Positions 1-7,624 of a stretch of 7,640 nt of DNA are shown here, piece after piece. The stretch covers positions 1 through 7,640 of the forward strand of contig JACZTQ010000155.1 in assembly GCA_022573605.1 (NCBI GenBank), in the 5' to 3' direction. The stretch is from Pseudomonadota bacterium (GTDB lineage Bacteria > Pseudomonadota > Alphaproteobacteria > Rhodobacterales > Rhodobacteraceae). Under the pieces are notes generated by a model, which worked only from the letters and a program-made list of their open reading frames with translations, was not told where the DNA came from and did not search any database. Numbering within the stretch: position 1 is the stretch's first letter; every line of letters starts with the position of its first letter. The position numbers were made by a program, and so were the translations under genes.

Positions 1-409
1 CAGTGATCTTGTGGTAGTCGATCCCGGCCTTGTGGCAGGCGTATTTGAACATCGCCAGGGGCTGCCCGCCCTCGAACAGCACCACCTCGGTGCCCTCCAG
101 CTTGTCCCAGGTGAAATCCGGGTCGGCCGCGCGCCCGGTCAGGAAGAAGCCGTCCATCTCGTTGACCTGGGCGAAGTGCACCGCGGGCGGGACCTCGCCG
201 CGGGCCAGCACCGCGAAACCCTGGCTCGGCGCCGACTGGGCGACATCGGCCGAGCCCTCCGCCACCGCCGCCAGGGCCGAGACGCCGGGCGGCGCGACCG
301 ACCATTCCGGCTCCAGCCCTTCGGCCTTCAGGAAGCCGCCGGACATGGCCGAGATCAGCGGCGAATAGAAGGCGGAGAACAAGGTGAACTGGATGTTTAT
401 TCTGGCCAT
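1..409 (-). CDS. NMT1/THI5-like ABC substrate-binding protein, N-terminal part (3' end outside window)
   Basis: Reading the minus strand from the ATG at 409 gives an open frame of 136 codons that runs off the left edge without a stop. It begins MARINIQFTLFSAFYSPLIS and continues with SGGFLKAEGLEPEWSVAPPG, SALAAVAEGSADVAQSAPS and DGFFLTGRAADPDFTWDKLEG. This is the layout of NMT1/THI5-like periplasmic binding proteins (nitrate/taurine/pyrimidine type): a first strand, a helix with 'GFLKAEGL', then a glycine-rich ligand loop, 'G.ADVA', and a 'W.dLeGt.V' strand. The start is supported by a strong Shine-Dalgarno run (GGGGAGG) about 7 nt upstream. Unusually the protein begins directly at the mature fold: no signal peptide or lipobox is seen, and upstream in-frame codons are basic rather than hydrophobic. 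It lies 94 bp downstream of rnhA on the same strand and probably has its own promoter. Substrate is unknown. Family call fairly sure; export or transport role is inference. Confidence 0.8.
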   Translation of the reverse strand, partial: MARINIQFTLFSAFYSPLISAMSGGFLKAEGLEPEWSVAPPGVSALAAVAEGSADVAQSAPSQGFAVLARGEVPPAVHFAQVNEMDGFFLTGRAADPDFTWDKLEGTEVVLFEGGQPLAMFKYACHKAGIDYHKIT

Positions 410-464
410 CGGTCGCCCTCCCCTTCGCTCCGGCCGCCGCGCCCGCTTGGCCCGTCGATGCCGG

Positions 465-493
465 AGCCTACAGACACCCGAGGCGATTTTCCA
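465..493 (-). promoter_or_regulatory. Weak sigma-70-like promoter candidate for the substrate-binding protein gene
   Basis: On the minus strand TGGAAA (493-488, 4 of 6 to TTGACA) is followed after 17 nt by TAGGCT (470-465, 3 of 6 to TATAAT), about 55 nt before the ATG at 409. The 94-bp gap after rnhA makes a separate promoter plausible. The match is weak, and in such GC-rich DNA similar matches occur by chance. Confidence 0.22.
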
Positions 494-503
494 GACCGGC
501 CCG

Positions 504-977
504 CTACCGCGTTTCGGGTTTTGCCGCCGCCTTCAGCGCCTTGATCCCGGCCCGGGCCAGCGCGTCGGCGCGCTCGTTCTGCACCTGGCCGGCATGGCCC
601 TTGATCCATTCCCAGGTCACCCGGTGGCGGGCCTGCGCCGCATCGAGGCGCCGCCACAGGTCGGTGTTCTTGACCGGTTTTTTCGCCGCCGTCTTCCAGC
701 CGTTCGCCTTCCAGCCGTGGATCCAGCCGGTGATGCCATCCTTCAGATAGGTCGAATCCGTCACCACGGTGATCGTGCTGGCGCGCTCCAGGGTCTCCAG
801 CGCGGCGATCGCGGCCATCATCTCCATGCGGTTGTTGGTGGTCTCCGGCTCGGCCCCGGACAGCTCGCGCGACTTGACCAGGGCTTCCCCGTCGCGGGCC
901 TCCAGCACCACGCCCCAGCCGCCGGGGCCGGGATTGCCCGAGCAGGCGCCGTCGGTATAGGCGAACAACGCGGTCAT
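504..977 (-). CDS. rnhA: Ribonuclease HI
   Basis: 157-residue RNase HI, which cuts the RNA strand of RNA:DNA hybrids (Okazaki primers, R-loops) in the cytoplasm with Mg2+. The whole single-domain fold is present: N-terminal YTDGACSGNPGPGGWG (7-22), NNRMEMMAAIAALE (48-61), TDSTYLKDGITGWI (73-86), a basic handle region (KANGWKTAAKKPVKN, 90-104), and KGHAGQVQNERADALA (126-141). The catalytic set D9, E52, D74, H128 and D138 is complete, matching E. coli D10, E48, D70, H124 and D134. Length is normal (E. coli 155). The ATG at 977 overlaps the methyltransferase stop by 4 nt (ATGA), so the two are very likely translationally coupled. The frame ends in TAG at 506-504. I see no strong terminator hairpin after it. 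Function is secure. Confidence 0.97.
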   Translation of the reverse strand: MTALFAYTDGACSGNPGPGGWGVVLEARDGEALVKSRELSGAEPETTNNRMEMMAAIAALETLERASTITVVTDSTYLKDGITGWIHGWKANGWKTAAKKPVKNTDLWRRLDAAQARHRVTWEWIKGHAGQVQNERADALARAGIKALKAAAKPETR

Positions 978-1576
978 CGGGCGCCGCGCCGGGCCAGGAT
1001 GTGCATCTTGCCGGTGATGGTTCCGTCGTAGCCGGCGGACCGTTCGAGCGCGATCTCCGGCGCCGGGAAACCCGCGCCAACCAGCAGGCCCTCGATCTCG
1101 GCCTCGGCGAAATAGGTATAGCGCCGGCCCAGCCGGTCGCGGCTCTCGCCGGCGCCCTGCTTGAGGCCGAGATAGAGCCAGCCGCCGGGCGCCAGCGCCC
1201 GGTGCAGCCGCGCCAGATGCCCCGGCATCGCCGCGCGGGTGTCGTGCAGCAGGCAGAACGAGGCCCAGATGCCGCCGTGGAGACCGTCGTCGTCGAGCGC
1301 CTCGAAGCGCGCCACCCGGACCGCAACGCCGTAGCGCCGAAGGGCCTCGGCGGCGAGCCCGGCCGAGCCGTCGAGCGCGCTGACCCGGAAGCCCCGCCCG
1401 GTGAAAACATGCGCCGCCCAGCCCGAGCCGCAGCCGAAATCCAGCACCGTGGCGCCGGGCTCCAGCCGTTCGGCGAAGCGTGTCAGCCAGACCCGATCGG
1501 CCTTGTCCGAGGCATAGGCGGCATAGGCCGCCGCCTCGCCGTCGTAGAACGCCAGGGTCTCGCTATCGGCGGTCAT
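974..1576 (-). CDS. Class I SAM-dependent methyltransferase, substrate unknown
   Basis: 200-residue Rossmann-fold methyltransferase of the Methyltransf_11/25 style. Motif I is VLDFGCGSGWAA (44-55), the acidic ribose-binding end of strand 2 is ALDGS (67-71), the motif II/III region is GGIWASFCLLH (101-111), and RALAPGGWLYLGLKQG (126-141) is the post-III motif. The tail GRRYTYFAEAEIEGLLVGAGF (150-170) is also typical of this small soluble family. The start MTADSETLAFYDGEA at 1576 is chosen because the upstream in-frame extension runs into the low-complexity inverted repeat and is not conserved-looking; a GGAG lies about 10 nt upstream. It overlaps rnhA by 4 nt, suggesting one transcript. No target-recognition domain tells what is methylated; a small-molecule acceptor is a guess. 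Family call is firm, biological role unknown. Confidence 0.9.
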   Translation of the reverse strand: MTADSETLAFYDGEAAAYAAYASDKADRVWLTRFAERLEPGATVLDFGCGSGWAAHVFTGRGFRVSALDGSAGLAAEALRRYGVAVRVARFEALDDDGLHGGIWASFCLLHDTRAAMPGHLARLHRALAPGGWLYLGLKQGAGESRDRLGRRYTYFAEAEIEGLLVGAGFPAPEIALERSAGYDGTITGKMHILARRGAR

Positions 1577-1589
1577 CGCGCCCGGACTC

Positions 1590-1610
1590 CGCCGCCAAGG
1601 CCCGGCGGCG
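1590..1610 (-). other. GC-rich hairpin just upstream of the methyltransferase start
   Basis: CGCCGCC (1590-1596) and GGCGGCG (1604-1610) are perfect reverse complements with a 7-nt loop. On the mRNA this 7-bp stem sits 14-34 nt before the ATG at 1576 and touches the GGAG (1590-1587) that is the likely ribosome-binding site. It could modulate initiation or be a chance product of GC-rich sequence. Confidence 0.4.
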
Positions 1611-1612
1611 AT

Positions 1613-1761
1613 GCCGCAGCCTCCCCCCAACCCCCCTCCCAGAGGGAGTGGGGCGATCCCTGACCCCACCGTTCCTCCCGGAAACCCGGTGGCCGGGCAC
1701 TGGCCCCACCGATTTCGCCCCCCACTCCCTCTGGGAGGGGGGACGGGGGGGAGGCTGCGGC
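1613..1761. repeat. Large imperfect inverted repeat, REP/BIME-like, between ispH and the methyltransferase gene
   Basis: Left arm 1613-1656 (44 bp) and right arm 1715-1761 (47 bp) are near-perfect reverse complements. They differ only by AA versus CGT in one place and two extra G. The spacer is 58 nt (1657-1714). Each arm also folds on itself: in the left arm 1631-1640 pairs with 1644-1653 around an AGA loop (9 of 10 pairs). A further perfect 10-bp inverted pair, GGCCCCACCG (1702-1711) and CGGTGGGGCC (1761-1770), brackets the right arm, and the spacer holds CCCGG-TGG-CCGGG (1685-1697). Two palindromic units in opposite orientation is the architecture of REP/BIME-type dispersed intergenic repeats. 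Its place just past ispH suggests a transcript-end or mRNA-stabilising structure. There is no U-run, so it is not a canonical intrinsic terminator. Copy number in the genome cannot be seen here. Confidence 0.85.
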
Positions 1762-1849
1762 GGTGGGGCCGGGTGCTGCGGTGATCAATGCTCCCCGATG
1801 ATTCAGCGGTGCAAGATCGCGGGCAGGGGTCATTTCAATGAACACCCCC

Positions 1850-2814
1850 TCAGGCCTCCACCCGCAGCACGCGGGGCACCTTGAAGCTGACATGCTCCTC
1901 GGCGGTGACGATGGGCTCGATGGTCACCTGGTAGCGCTCGCGAAAGGCGTCGATGACCTCGTCGACCAGCACTTCCGGGGCGCTGGCGCCGGCGGTCAGG
2001 CCGACCGCCGCCACCCCCTCGATCGCCCGCCAGTCGATCTCCGCCGCACTCTGCACCAGCATGGCGTAGGAGCACCCGGCGGCGCGGCCGACCTCGACCA
2101 GGCGGCGCGAGTTCGACGAGTTGGGGGCGCCGACCACCAGCAGGGCCTCGATCAGCGGCGCCATCGCCTTGACCGCCGCCTGGCGGTTGGTGGTGGCGTA
2201 GCAGATGTCCTTGCGGTGCGGCCCGATGATGCCGGCAAAGCGCGCGATCAAGGCGGCGACGATCTCGGCGGTGTCGTCGACCGAGAGCGTGGTCTGGGTG
2301 ATGTAGGCGAGCCTTTCGGGGTCGCGCGGCACGATCCGCGCCACGTCGTCGACGGTCTCGACCAGGATCACCGCGCCGGCCGGCAGCTGACCCATGGTGC
2401 CGACCGTCTCCGGGTGGCCGGAATGGCCGATCATCACAATCTGCCGGGTGTTCTGGAAATGGCGCTCGGCCTCGACATGGACCTTCGAGACCAGCGGGCA
2501 GGTGGCGTCGACATAGATCATCTTGCGCCGCTTGGCCTCGGCCGGAACCGCTTTCGGCACGCCGTGGGCCGAGAACACCACCGGGCGGTCGTCCGGGCAC
2601 TCGTCGAGTTCCTCGACGAACACCGCCCCCTTGGCCCGCAACCCGTCGACGACGTGGCGGTTGTGGACGATCTCGTGGCGCACATAGACCGGCGCGCCCC
2701 ATTTCTCGAGCGCCATCTCGACGATCTCGATGGCCCGCACAACACCGGCGCAGAAGCCGCGCGGATCGGCCAGGTAGAGGGTCAGTGCCGGTTTGCCGGT
2801 CTGGCTCGGGTCGT

Positions 2815-2818
<4 letters not shown>
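1850..2818 (-). CDS. ispH: 4-hydroxy-3-methylbut-2-enyl diphosphate reductase (IspH/LytB)
   Basis: 322-residue [4Fe-4S] enzyme that reduces HMBPP to IPP and DMAPP, the last step of the MEP pathway. The three cluster cysteines are C23 (RGFCAGVVRAI), C107 (DATCPLVSKVH) and C206 (KDICYATTNRQ). Substrate-pocket residues of the family are also present: HEIVHN with H52, SAHG with H85, GHSGHPETVG with H135 and catalytic E137, TQTTLS (174-179), NSSNS (233-237) and TAGASAP with S279. Length matches the family (about 310-330). The ATG at 2818 overlaps the stop of the ABC exporter by 4 nt (ATGA), so it is probably translated by coupling from that gene. Downstream it is followed by 273 bp containing the large inverted repeat. 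In many alphaproteobacteria thrB then rnhA follow; here thrB is not seen. Function is secure. Confidence 0.97.
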
Positions 2819-4620
<1,802 letters not shown>

Positions 4621-4722
4621 TCCGGGCCGCCCGTCCTGTCGGAGCTGCGCGGTGTGCGCATTGGCGCCGTGATCTACCCGATCCCCTCCGGCTACGCCAG
4701 CATCACGCCCCCGCCTCTCGCC

Positions 4723-4751
4723 TCGATATTGTGGTCCGCCGCCGCGCACAA
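4723..4751 (-). promoter_or_regulatory. Weak promoter candidate for the exporter-ispH unit
   Basis: On the minus strand TTGTGC (4751-4746) is followed after 17 nt by TATCGA (4728-4723), with 3 of 6 matches in each box. It lies in ACAATATCGA, the most AT-rich patch of this gap, directly after the 14-bp hairpin and about 100 nt before the exporter start. Position is sensible but the sequence match is poor. Confidence 0.25.
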
Positions 4752-4754
4752 CAC

Positions 4755-4787
4755 CGCCACGCCCCGGCCTTGCGCCGGGGCGTGGCG
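4755..4787 (-). terminator. 14-bp perfect GC-rich hairpin, possible terminator or 3'-end stabiliser for the rnc-era-recO unit
   Basis: CGCCACGCCCCGGC (4755-4768) is the exact reverse complement of 4774-4787, with a 5-nt loop at 4769-4773. On the minus-strand transcript it begins 71 nt past the recO stop and is followed by GUGUUGUG rather than a clean U-run. It is the strongest simple hairpin seen in the window. An intrinsic terminator is possible but the weak U-tract makes a Rho-assisted end or an RNA-stabilising stem equally likely. Confidence 0.5.
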
Positions 4788-4800
4788 TGGCGTGGCGTGG
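4781..4800. repeat. (CGTGG)4 short tandem repeat
   Basis: Four perfect consecutive copies of the 5-mer CGTGG. The first copy and part of the second form one arm of the neighbouring 14-bp hairpin, so the array looks like a slippage expansion of the stem arm. A pentamer array is prone to copy-number change. Confidence 0.85.
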
Positions 4801-4823
4801 GAAGGGCGAACCCCGCCGGGCGC

Positions 4824-4859
4824 GGAACTTCGGTCTCCGCGCTCCGGCGCGGCTGTTCC
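4824..4859 (-). other. Nested stem structure at the recO stop codon
   Basis: CCGCGC (4837-4842) pairs perfectly with GCGCGG (4847-4852) around a 4-nt loop, and an outer GGAAC/GTTCC pair (4859-4855 with 4828-4824 on the minus strand) closes the structure right at the recO stop. It is short and has no U-run. It may belong to the transcript 3' end together with the larger hairpin downstream. Confidence 0.35.
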
Positions 4860-5602
4860 TACCCCGGCGCCACCATCTCGTGGTTCTCCAGCAGCCGCAC
4901 CAGCCGCCCCCGCGCCTCGGGCAGGGCGTCGCGCCCGAGCGCCGGGCAGGCCCGGTGCTCGAGGAAGAACCCGGTCAGGCGCAGCGCCTCGCGCACCGCC
5001 CCGATGGTGGGCGCGCCAGGGCCGATCAGGAAGCCCGGCAGCGGCAGCAGCTTGTCGGCCCAGGCGCCGCCGGCCTCGTGGCTGACCGCGCGCCCGCTGC
5101 GCGGCGAGACATAGGCCAGGTCCTCGGTCGCGCCGGTGGCGCCGCAACTCGCGAGGTCGAGCCCGAAGCCCAGCGCCGTCAGCAGGTCCAGCTCCCAGCG
5201 GGCATAGCGCGCCGGCCAGTCCCAGGCCGCCTCGGCCAGCGCGTCGGCCAGCGCCACGGTGCCGTGGTAGACTGGCTCGTTCGGCTCGCGCTCGGGCAGC
5301 AGCGTGACCAGCAGCGCGCCGATCGCGTTCAGCGCCGCCAGTGCCGCCCGGTCGGCCATGATCGCGGCGGCGCGCGAGCGCACCGGCTCGATGCGGAAAT
5401 GCCCCAGATGCTCGACCAGCCGGGCCCGCCATTCCAGCGCCAGCTGGGTGCCCGGCTGCAACACCGGCGCCAGCTTGGCGCCTCTGGCGCCCCGGACCAG
5501 CCCGGCATGGCGGCCGTGCTCGCGGGTCAGGGTCTCGATGATGGCGCTCGATTCGCCGTGCGGCCGGACCGCCAGCAGAATGCCCTCGTCGCGCCAGTCC
5601 AT
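4859..5602 (-). CDS. recO: DNA repair protein RecO
   Basis: 247-residue RecO, which binds single-stranded DNA and with RecR loads RecA onto SSB-coated DNA in the RecF recombination-repair pathway. The N-terminal OB-fold begins MDWRDEGILLAVRPHGESSAIIETLTREHG (1-30) with GLVRGARGAK (34-43). The helical C-terminal domain has RWELDLLTALGFGLDLASCGATG (135-157), LAYVSPRSGRAVSHEAG (162-178), KLLPLPGFL (184-192) and LTGFFLEH (209-216), the block typical of alphaproteobacterial RecO. The four-cysteine zinc site seen in some RecO proteins is absent; only C153 remains in that region plus C219. The start at 5602 is preferred over the in-frame upstream extension because it gives the standard N-terminus and has GAGGAG 10 nt upstream, overlapping the end of the DUF1491 gene 7 nt away. 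Last gene of the rnc-era unit. Confidence 0.95.
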   Translation of the reverse strand: MDWRDEGILLAVRPHGESSAIIETLTREHGRHAGLVRGARGAKLAPVLQPGTQLALEWRARLVEHLGHFRIEPVRSRAAAIMADRAALAALNAIGALLVTLLPEREPNEPVYHGTVALADALAEAAWDWPARYARWELDLLTALGFGLDLASCGATGATEDLAYVSPRSGRAVSHEAGGAWADKLLPLPGFLIGPGAPTIGAVREALRLTGFFLEHRACPALGRDALPEARGRLVRLLENHEMVAPG

Positions 5603-5609
5603 CGTCGGC

Positions 5610-5942
5610 TCACTCCTCGAACCCGGGGTCGTCGAGCATATGCCGGCCCCGGGGATCTTCAACCTCGATGACCCAGAGATCCGGATCGTAGCCGCGCTGG
5701 CGGGCCAGCGCCGCATCGACCTCCGCCTCCCCGGCGTCCTCGATCTGCGCCTGCCAGCCGATCCTGCCATCGAGACCGTAACCGCGGGTGAAGAACGAGG
5801 CCCGGCCGTTCATCAGCGCCAGCTTGATCGCCACCGCCCCGGCGGTGGCGTCGCCCTTGCGCACGACATGGGCGTGGATGCCCGCCTGCGACAGGCGCAT
5901 CAGATAGGCCGAGACCCAGATGCCGGTGGCGAGCCTAGCCAT
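5610..5942 (-). CDS. DUF1491 family protein, function unknown
   Basis: 110-residue small soluble protein resembling the DUF1491 family of alphaproteobacteria. Recognisable pieces are ATGIWVSAYLMRLSQAGI (5-22), VVRKGDATAGAVAIKLALMNG (27-46), and RQRGYDPDLWVIEVEDPRGRHML (81-103). No signal peptide, membrane segment or known catalytic motif is seen. The ATG at 5942 is preferred over an in-frame TTG at 5969 because family members usually begin a few residues before the 'GIWV' strand; no good Shine-Dalgarno precedes it. It lies 49 nt after era and 7 nt before recO, the same neighbourhood I recall for this family in relatives, so a housekeeping role linked to RNA/DNA metabolism is conceivable but unproven. 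Confidence 0.85.
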   Translation of the reverse strand: MARLATGIWVSAYLMRLSQAGIHAHVVRKGDATAGAVAIKLALMNGRASFFTRGYGLDGRIGWQAQIEDAGEAEVDAALARQRGYDPDLWVIEVEDPRGRHMLDDPGFEE

Positions 5943-5991
5943 TGGCCGTGACCGCAACCGTAACAGCAACCTTTCCCATCCCCGCCACCGC

Positions 5992-6924
5992 TCAACCCCC
6001 GTCCGGGAAATCGAGCCCCATCTCGCGGTAGCGCGCGGGGTCGTCGAGCCAGCCGGGGCGGACCTTGACGGTCAGGAACAGGTGCGCCGGGCGGCCGAGC
6101 AGCTTGGCGATCTCGGCCCGGGCCTCGGCGCCGATCTGGCGGATGGTCTCGCCCTTGTGGCCCAGCACGATGCCCTTGTGGCCGTCGCGGGCGACATAGA
6201 CGATCTGCCCGATGCGCACCGAGCCGTCGGATTTCTCCTCCCAGCTCTCGCTCTCGACCGTCATCTGGTAGGGCAACTCCTGGTGCAGCCGCAGGGTCAG
6301 CTTCTCGCGGGTGATCTCGGCCGCGATCGCCCGCAGCGGCAGGTCGGCGATCTGGTCCTCCGGGTAGTGCCAGGGGCCGGCCGGCAGGCGCCCGGCGAGC
6401 CAGCGGCGCAAGTCGGCCACCCCGTCACCCTTGGTGGCGGAGATCATGAAAGTCTCGGCAAAATCGCGCCGCTGGTTCAACTCGGCGGCCAGCGCCAGCA
6501 GCCGCTCGCGCCTGACCCGGTCGATCTTGTTGATCGCCAGCGCCACCGGCGTGTCCGGCGAGAGATGCGCGCCAAGCCCCTCCAGCATCGCCGCCACGCC
6601 TGCGCTCACCCCGCGATGGGCCTCGACCATCAGCACCACGATATCGGCGTCCTTTGCCCCGGCCCAGGCCGCGGCGACCATCGCCCGGTCGAGCCGGCGG
6701 CGCGGCTCGAACAGCCCCGGGGTGTCGACAAAGACGATCTGGCACGCCCCCTCGAGGACGATGCCGCGGATTCGGCGCCGGGTGGTCTGCACCTTGTGGG
6801 TGACGATCGAGACCTTGGCCCCGACCATGGCGTTGACCAGGGTCGACTTGCCCGCATTGGGCTCGCCGATCACCGCGACGAAACCGCAGCGCGATTCGGA
6901 TCCGGGGGGGGCCGCCTCAGCCAT
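5992..6924 (-). CDS. era: GTPase Era, 30S ribosomal subunit assembly factor
   Basis: 310-residue Era, a GTPase that binds the 3' end of 16S rRNA and helps mature the 30S subunit. GTPase motifs: G1 GEPNAGKS (20-27), switch region KVQTTRRRIRGI (44-55), G3 DTPG (67-70), G4 NKID (132-135), G5 SAT (162-164). The C-terminal KH domain (about 205-290) has the RNA-binding loop GHKGETI (255-261) after REKLTLRLHQELPY (206-219). The ATG at 6924 is chosen: it gives the usual short lead before CGFVAVIG and overlaps the rnc stop by 8 nt. A GTG at 6933 in the same frame would add three residues and cannot be excluded. Coupling to rnc is typical, since RNase III cuts the rRNA precursor that Era later binds. 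The 49-nt gap after it leads to the DUF1491 gene. Confidence 0.96.
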   Translation of the reverse strand: MAEAAPPGSESRCGFVAVIGEPNAGKSTLVNAMVGAKVSIVTHKVQTTRRRIRGIVLEGACQIVFVDTPGLFEPRRRLDRAMVAAAWAGAKDADIVVLMVEAHRGVSAGVAAMLEGLGAHLSPDTPVALAINKIDRVRRERLLALAAELNQRRDFAETFMISATKGDGVADLRRWLAGRLPAGPWHYPEDQIADLPLRAIAAEITREKLTLRLHQELPYQMTVESESWEEKSDGSVRIGQIVYVARDGHKGIVLGHKGETIRQIGAEARAEIAKLLGRPAHLFLTVKVRPGWLDDPARYREMGLDFPDGG

Positions 6925-7624
6925 CGCCGCCACCGCTCACCCCGAGCCGCGCCAGCAGCGCCGCCGCGGCGGCCTGCTCGGCCTGCTTTTTGGTGCTCGC
7001 CCGGCCGGCCGCGGTCTCGCCGCTCTCGAGCCGCGCCTCGATGGTGAAGCGCGGCGCGTGGTCGGGGCCCTCGCGCCCGGTCACGAGGTAGTCGGGCGGC
7101 GCCATGGCGCGCCCCTGGGCCCACTCCTGGAGCCGGGTCTTGGCGTCCATCGGCGCCGTCTCCGGGGCCTCGATGCGGCCCTGCCAGCGGGCCAGAATGA
7201 AATGCCGCGCCGCCGCCATGCCGCCGTCGAGCAACAGCGCCGCGATCACCGCCTCCAGGGCGTCGGCCAGGATCGCCTGCTTCCGGCGCCCGCCGCCGGT
7301 GGCCTCGGAGCGCCCCAGCCGGAGGAACCCGCCGAGGCCGATCTCGAGCGCGATCTCGGCCAGGGTCTCGCGCCGCACCAACGCGTTGAAGCGCGGCGCC
7401 AGGGCGCCCTCGGCCTCGCCCGGATAGGCCGCCAGCAGCGCCTCGGCGACGACCAGCCCCAGCACCCGGTCGCCGAGGAACTCGAGGCGCTGGTTGTCGG
7501 GCCGGGCCGGCGAGGTCGCCGAGGGGTGGGTCAGCGCGGTTTCCAGCAGCACCGGGTCGGCGAAGCGGTGGCCGAGCACGGCGGCCAGCGGGTCGAGCGC
7601 CGCGGCGTTGGGCTTGGCCGCCAT
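6917..7624 (-). CDS. rnc: Ribonuclease III
   Basis: 235-residue dsRNA-specific endonuclease that processes rRNA precursors and some mRNAs, acting as a homodimer with Mg2+. The nuclease domain carries the signature RLEFLGDRVL (46-55) and ILADALEAVIAALLLDGG (118-135). Catalytic residues are present: E48, D52, D121 and E124, matching E. coli D45 and E117 for the key pair. The double-stranded-RNA-binding domain spans about 159-228 (DAKTRLQEWAQ to STKKQAEQAAAAALL). The ATG at 7624 is preferred over the adjacent GTG at 7627: GAGG stands 7 nt before the ATG, and the A of a TGA just upstream is shared with it (TGATG), a common coupling arrangement. The C-terminus overlaps the era start. Complete and of usual length. 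Confidence 0.96.
   Translation of the reverse strand: MAAKPNAAALDPLAAVLGHRFADPVLLETALTHPSATSPARPDNQRLEFLGDRVLGLVVAEALLAAYPGEAEGALAPRFNALVRRETLAEIALEIGLGGFLRLGRSEATGGGRRKQAILADALEAVIAALLLDGGMAAARHFILARWQGRIEAPETAPMDAKTRLQEWAQGRAMAPPDYLVTGREGPDHAPRFTIEARLESGETAAGRASTKKQAEQAAAAALLARLGVSGGGDG

Larger units (their letters stand above)
4621..4858. other. 238-bp intergenic region between recO and the ABC exporter
   Basis: No minus-strand gene is supported here. From right to left it holds a small stem at 4852-4837 just past recO, the four-copy CGTGG tandem, a 14-bp hairpin at 4787-4755, a weak promoter candidate at 4751-4723, and then about 100 nt of leader for the exporter with only a weak GGA before the ATG at 4620. 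The order hairpin, then AT-richer patch, then long leader fits a transcription-unit boundary. Confidence 0.6.

Noticed and set aside
397..1410. Minus-strand 337-codon frame across rnhA and the methyltransferase
   Set aside because: Out of frame with both real genes and made of arginine/glycine-rich low-complexity sequence.
1613..1761. Inverted repeat as an insertion-sequence end, att site or CRISPR remnant
   Set aside because: No transposase or integrase gene, no flanking target duplication and no regularly spaced direct repeats are seen. The structure fits paired palindromic units better.
1805..1840. TTGAAA on the minus strand (1838-1833) as a -35 box for the methyltransferase unit
   Set aside because: At 15-18 nt spacing no acceptable -10 box follows, so it was not called a promoter.
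1573..1893. Short minus and plus frames through the inverted repeat (peptides with 'LPEGVG' and 'SLWEGG')
   Set aside because: These are translations of the palindromic repeat arms, a known source of false small proteins. No independent start signal or conservation can be argued.
6917..6933. GTG at 6933 as the era start
   Set aside because: It adds only three residues and needs a 17-nt overlap. The ATG at 6924 gives a standard N-terminus, though the GTG cannot be excluded.
5920..7047. Plus-strand open frame of 375 codons opposite era and rnc
   Set aside because: Antisense shadow of two certain genes; no domain is recognisable.
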